A stretch of 9,825 bases of DNA from Lachnospiraceae bacterium UBA3332. GTDB taxonomy: Bacteria > Bacillota > Clostridia > Lachnospirales > Lachnospiraceae. The stretch is taken from the NCBI GenBank assembly GCA_002361095.1, contig DERU01000178.1, positions 1 through 9,825 on the forward strand, read 5' to 3'. Below, one piece after another: positions 7,148 to 9,825 of this stretch; the first letter of the stretch is position 1, and every line of letters begins with the position of its first letter. Position numbers and translations under genes: made by a program. The notes under the pieces were generated by a model, which saw nothing but the letters and a program-made list of their open reading frames with translations, was not told the DNA's origin and searched no databases.

Positions 7148-8077
7148 ATGAGTAAAGAATGGTTGGAAAATAAGGTGGCGGATGCGGGGAAGAACCGGTA
7201 TAGCTGGACACTGTATTTTTTTAAAATCGACAGGAGGAGCAGAAATCCTTATATTGTCCATAAGATCCGGTTCCGGAAAGGGGATACCCTGCAGGCATAT
7301 GCGGAAAAACTCATGGAAATGGTGGGCAAATACCAGATCGGAAAAATCGAACTGGTTCAACCGTATACGGGAGAAAACTCACAGGTTGCCTGTGATAAAA
7401 TAAGTTTGGAAAGTCCGTTTATCAGGGAAGGCTGGGAATACCTATTACACGATATTGCAGAAGCGGGAGACCGGAAGATTTCAGGCAAATACAATGGGTA
7501 TATATTGACCGGAGCACCGGCCAGGGAAGGGGAAGCATCTATCACGCTGATAAAAATGGCCAATCCCGTGATCGAAATGCAAAAGCAGAAAAGCATTGCA
7601 TTTGGGTTTACAGGGAAAGGCGAACTGGATATGATGGCGGACGATATCTGCAGATTGTATATGGATACGGACATGATAATTATCGGGGACTGGCTTTATT
7701 CTTTTAATCTTAAGGTGGAATTGTTGTTTAATATGGAAAAAACAATGAATAAAATCAGGGATCAGTCAATAGAACGCATGAAAGAAACCGGGGCATTGGC
7801 AGATGGGGAAGCTTTTTTGCGTTTTGCGAAGTCTTACCCTTCCTCCAGGACATTTATTACCTTGAACGGGGAACGGATGCAAAGGCTGAAGGACGGCAAA
7901 AAGCGCCGGGAAATTGCAAAGATTCTTGCACTTAAGACGGACAGGCAGGGGCGAATCTGTGTTGCGGATAAAGAAGAGGCTTCCCTGCTGATCCGGTATA
8001 TATGTTTTAAGATTTTTAAGGATTTTGAGACGGAAGGGCTGCTGGAAGGAAATAATATTACGAAGGTGAAAAGGTAA
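7148..8077 (+). CDS. KwaB-like DUF4868 protein of a Kiwa-type defence cassette
   Basis: A 309-residue soluble protein from ATG 7148, preceded by GATGGTGG (7134-7141) at 6 nt spacing; the in-frame GTG 7124 (317 residues) has a poorer site. No signal peptide or membrane helix is seen. The N-terminal half (about 18-145) alternates short beta strands and helices (WTLYFFKIDRR at 20-30). The C-terminal half resembles DUF4868: strand-rich MDTDMIIIGDWLYSFN (172-187) followed by a helix with E191, a basic segment KDGKKRREIAKI (248-259), RQGRICVAD (266-274), a long helix (about 276-292) and a Lys/Arg end. In Kiwa, KwaB (about 315 residues) carries DUF4868, binds DNA and blocks phage replication or late transcription together with KwaA. 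It starts 35 nt after the membrane-protein gene and shares its terminator. DUF4868 recall is by pattern, not by search. Confidence 0.62.
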   Translation: MSKEWLENKVADAGKNRYSWTLYFFKIDRRSRNPYIVHKIRFRKGDTLQAYAEKLMEMVGKYQIGKIELVQPYTGENSQVACDKISLESPFIREGWEYLLHDIAEAGDRKISGKYNGYILTGAPAREGEASITLIKMANPVIEMQKQKSIAFGFTGKGELDMMADDICRLYMDTDMIIIGDWLYSFNLKVELLFNMEKTMNKIRDQSIERMKETGALADGEAFLRFAKSYPSSRTFITLNGERMQRLKDGKKRREIAKILALKTDRQGRICVADKEEASLLIRYICFKIFKDFETEGLLEGNNITKVKR

Positions 8078-8117
8078 TCAAAAGATCATACACAGCCATG
8101 TGATTGGACAGGCGGAG

Positions 8118-8154
8118 AAAATGGACGTTTCATGAGCGGAAACGTCCATTTTTT
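8118..8154 (+). terminator. Intrinsic terminator of the Kiwa-like cassette
   Basis: ATGGACGTTTC (8121-8131) pairs perfectly with GAAACGTCCAT (8139-8149) around a 7-nt loop. Three A-T pairs extend the stem outward (AAA 8118-8120 with TTT 8150-8152), and the T run continues to 8154. The A-rich left flank could let it act on both strands, though no opposing gene is visible. It lies 40 nt after the DUF4868 gene stop. Confidence 0.93.
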
Positions 8155-8226
8155 AGGTGATTATGGGTGTTTAGGAATCAGGCGTTTGGAGTGAAAGCAA
8201 GGAGAGGGCAAAGTTCGAAAGATGGC

Positions 8227-8282
8227 TTTTCAACCAATACATGGCGTGGTATATTATGTTCTGAAAAGATATTGTTTATAAT
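8227..8282 (+). promoter_or_regulatory. Candidate promoters for glycerate kinase
   Basis: The better candidate has -35 TTTTCA (8227-8232), a 17-bp spacer and an extended -10, TGGTATATT (8247-8255). A second, perfect -10 TATAAT (8277-8282) lies closer to the gene but has only a poor -35 (TTATGT, 8254-8259). The rest of the 8155-8332 spacer shows no convincing gene or riboswitch. Confidence 0.45.
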
Positions 8283-8332
8283 GACCGCAAAGGAGTTTTC
8301 AGGCAGGATAGCAGAAACGGGGGAGGACAACG

Positions 8333-9472
8333 ATGCAAATAGTGATAGCGATGGATTCTTTTAAGGGAAGCTTATCTTCCCTTGCGGCGGGGCAGGCGGT
8401 GGAAACGGGAATCCGCCGGGTTTTTGCGGAGGCCGGGGTACAGGTGTGCCCGCTGGCGGACGGCGGGGAAGGTACGGTGGAGGTTCTGACAAAAGGGATG
8501 GGCGGAAGTTTCCGTCAGGTGGTCGTTACCGGGCCGTTGGGAGAAAAGGTGTCGTGCCGCTACGGAATTTTGCAAGACCGGGTCACTGCGGTGTTGGAGA
8601 TGTCCGGCGCGGCGGGGCTTACGCTGCTTCCCGCAGAAAAAAGAAATCCGCTTTATACAACCACCTATGGGGTAGGGGAAGCAATCCGCGATGCCATTTT
8701 GCAGGGATGCCGGAAGTTTATCATCGGTATCGGCGGCAGCGCCACCAATGACGGCGGGATAGGAATGCTGCAGGCGCTGGGGTTTGATTTTTGGGATGCG
8801 GAAAAAAAGCCCGTGCCTTATGGGGCCAAGGGGCTTGCCTGTCTGGAAACGGTCGGGATGCAAAATGTTCTTCCACAGCTGTCCGAATGTTCGTTCCACG
8901 TTGCCTGTGATGTGAAAAACGTACTGTGCGGACCGTCAGGGTGCAGTGCGGTGTTTGGCCCGCAAAAAGGAGCGGACGCGCAGACGGTGGAAAAGATGGA
9001 CCGCTGGCTTGACCGGTATGCCTGTCTTGCGGCGAAAGTCTGTAAGGAGGCAGATCCTTTGTATCCGGGTGCGGGCGCCGCAGGCGGTTTGGGCTTTGCG
9101 CTGCGGACATTTTTGCATGCGTCGCTGGAGCCCGGTGTCTCGCTGGTTCTGCGGGAAACCGGACTGGAGGAAAAGCTGGCGGGCGCTGATTTGGTGATAA
9201 CGGGCGAAGGGCGCTTGGACGGGCAGACAGCCATGGGAAAAGCCCCGGCGGGGGTAGCGGCTCTGGCAAAAAAATACGGCAAACCGGTGGCGGCGTTTGC
9301 GGGGTGTATTTCAGGAGATGCCGGTTTATGCCATGCGCAGGGCATTGACGCTTATTTCCCCATACTGCGCGGCCCTATGACGGCGCAGGAGGCGATGGAG
9401 CCCGGGAATGCTATACAGAACGTAGCGGACGCGGCCGAACAGGTGTGCAGACTCTGGGCAGCGCTTTGTTAA
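8333..9472 (+). CDS. glxK: Glycerate 2-kinase (glycerate kinase family 1)
   Basis: Cytoplasmic enzyme that phosphorylates D-glycerate with ATP (GlxK/GarK family; the family normally gives 2-phosphoglycerate), feeding glycerate from glyoxylate, glucarate or serine breakdown into lower glycolysis. The 379 residues match the family length and the gene is intact. Family signatures visible: DSFKGS (8-13), LADGGEGT (41-48), GGSATNDGG (134-142), GPQKGA (209-214), GAGAAGGLG (246-254), GEGRLDGQT (291-299) and a following MGKAPAGVA. The segment DVKNVLCG (193-200) has Val where relatives usually have Pro (DVxNPL). The start is secure: ATG 8333 with GGGAGG (8321-8326) at 6 nt and the usual MxIVIAxDSFKGS opening. 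It is a single-gene unit after the cassette terminator; no glycerate-pathway neighbour is in view. Confidence 0.96.
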   Translation: MQIVIAMDSFKGSLSSLAAGQAVETGIRRVFAEAGVQVCPLADGGEGTVEVLTKGMGGSFRQVVVTGPLGEKVSCRYGILQDRVTAVLEMSGAAGLTLLPAEKRNPLYTTTYGVGEAIRDAILQGCRKFIIGIGGSATNDGGIGMLQALGFDFWDAEKKPVPYGAKGLACLETVGMQNVLPQLSECSFHVACDVKNVLCGPSGCSAVFGPQKGADAQTVEKMDRWLDRYACLAAKVCKEADPLYPGAGAAGGLGFALRTFLHASLEPGVSLVLRETGLEEKLAGADLVITGEGRLDGQTAMGKAPAGVAALAKKYGKPVAAFAGCISGDAGLCHAQGIDAYFPILRGPMTAQEAMEPGNAIQNVADAAEQVCRLWAALC

Positions 9473-9825
9473 GGTTTACTTAAGCAGGGCACATTTTTGA
9501 CGTTCGGTATATCGCTATAAATCGGATAATCCCTGCCAATACAAAGAAAAATGGACTTCAATAATTTCCGGTACAACGTTATCGCGGCGTATCATTAGCG
9601 ACAACGTACGACAAATTAATTTTCCTAATTTCCTGCCGCAGGATTGCTGTGTGTTGCATGGAAGCAGGCTGCCATTTCCTGAAGCCTGTGTTTTGCCAAT
9701 GGCAGGGTCAACAGGATGGACAGAGAATTCTTTCGATCCCGTTCTTGGCCTTTACGCCGCCTTTCAGGTAGTTTTCTGGGATTGCCTCGGTTGCTGCCGG
9801 ATCTTTTTTTATACGATAGGAAATG
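9473..9825. other. Stretch without a convincing gene, after glycerate kinase
   Basis: This 353-base segment has no plus-strand gene with a ribosome binding site; the longest plausible start (ATG 9659) gives fewer than 40 codons. No clear terminator follows glxK: the only long-range pairing near the stop is GCAGGG (9484-9489) with CCCTGC (9531-9536), with a wide loop and no U-tract. ACAACG occurs twice around 9570-9607. The right third may be the end of a minus-strand gene, listed separately. Confidence 0.5.
9708..9825 (-). CDS. Possible C-terminal end of an unidentified minus-strand gene (partial)
   Basis: Reading leftward from the right edge, a frame of 38 codons enters the window and stops at TGA (complement of 9708-9710). 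It encodes YRIKKDPAATEAIPENYL followed by a Lys/Gly-rich segment and ends in ILCPSC. The composition looks protein-like, with balanced charge and no low complexity, but I do not recognise a family. A second minus-strand frame is also open through this stretch and continues further left, so a frameshifted remnant is equally possible. Confidence is low because the segment is short. Confidence 0.25.
   Translation of the reverse strand, partial: ISYRIKKDPAATEAIPENYLKGGVKAKNGIERILCPSC

Noticed and set aside
8167..8364. 65-codon plus-strand frame ahead of glycerate kinase
   Set aside because: It begins at a GTG without a ribosome binding site, runs over the promoter candidates and into glxK, and has no recognisable sequence.
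9484..9536. Possible terminator after glycerate kinase
   Set aside because: Only six base pairs around a loop of more than 40 nt and no U-tract.

Overview
The window looks like chromosome from a Gram-positive Clostridia, most likely Lachnospiraceae or a close relative. This rests on strong GGAGG-type ribosome binding sites before most genes, intrinsic terminators with U-tracts, a carbohydrate-type ABC importer operon lacking its own ATPase gene, and moderately GC-rich coding. The taxonomic call is inference from style, not from a marker gene.

Bases 1-6228 hold the 3' part of one plus-strand operon. It contains, in order: a large exported protein that joins a beta-propeller-like N-terminal half to a family 1 extracellular solute-binding domain (5' end outside the window); a MalF/UgpA-type permease; a MalG/UgpE-type permease; and a 697-residue HlyD/MacA-type membrane-fusion adaptor with a long Pro/Glu/Thr-rich insert. 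A clear intrinsic terminator closes it at 6182-6228. The first three genes make a sugar- or oligosaccharide-type importer. The adaptor normally belongs to an export machine, and no exporter ATPase or permease is in view, so its presence here is odd.

Bases 6304-8154 form a self-contained two-gene cassette with its own promoter, a perfect 16-bp palindrome just downstream of the -10 box, a structured leader, a four-helix membrane protein (216 aa), a 309-aa protein whose C-terminal half looks like DUF4868, and a strong terminator. Gene order, sizes and domain types match the Kiwa anti-phage system (KwaA membrane protein plus KwaB DUF4868 protein). The segment is visibly more AT-rich than its neighbours, for example 19/60 G+C at 7681-7740 against 39/60 at 9061-9120. 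I read it as a horizontally acquired, divergent Kiwa-like defence cassette. This is the most interesting item in the window and is an inference from remembered family features.

Bases 8227-9472 hold candidate promoters and a complete glycerate 2-kinase gene (glxK/garK family). Bases 9473-9825 contain no convincing gene, apart from a short unidentified minus-strand reading frame that enters from the right edge and stops at 9708.
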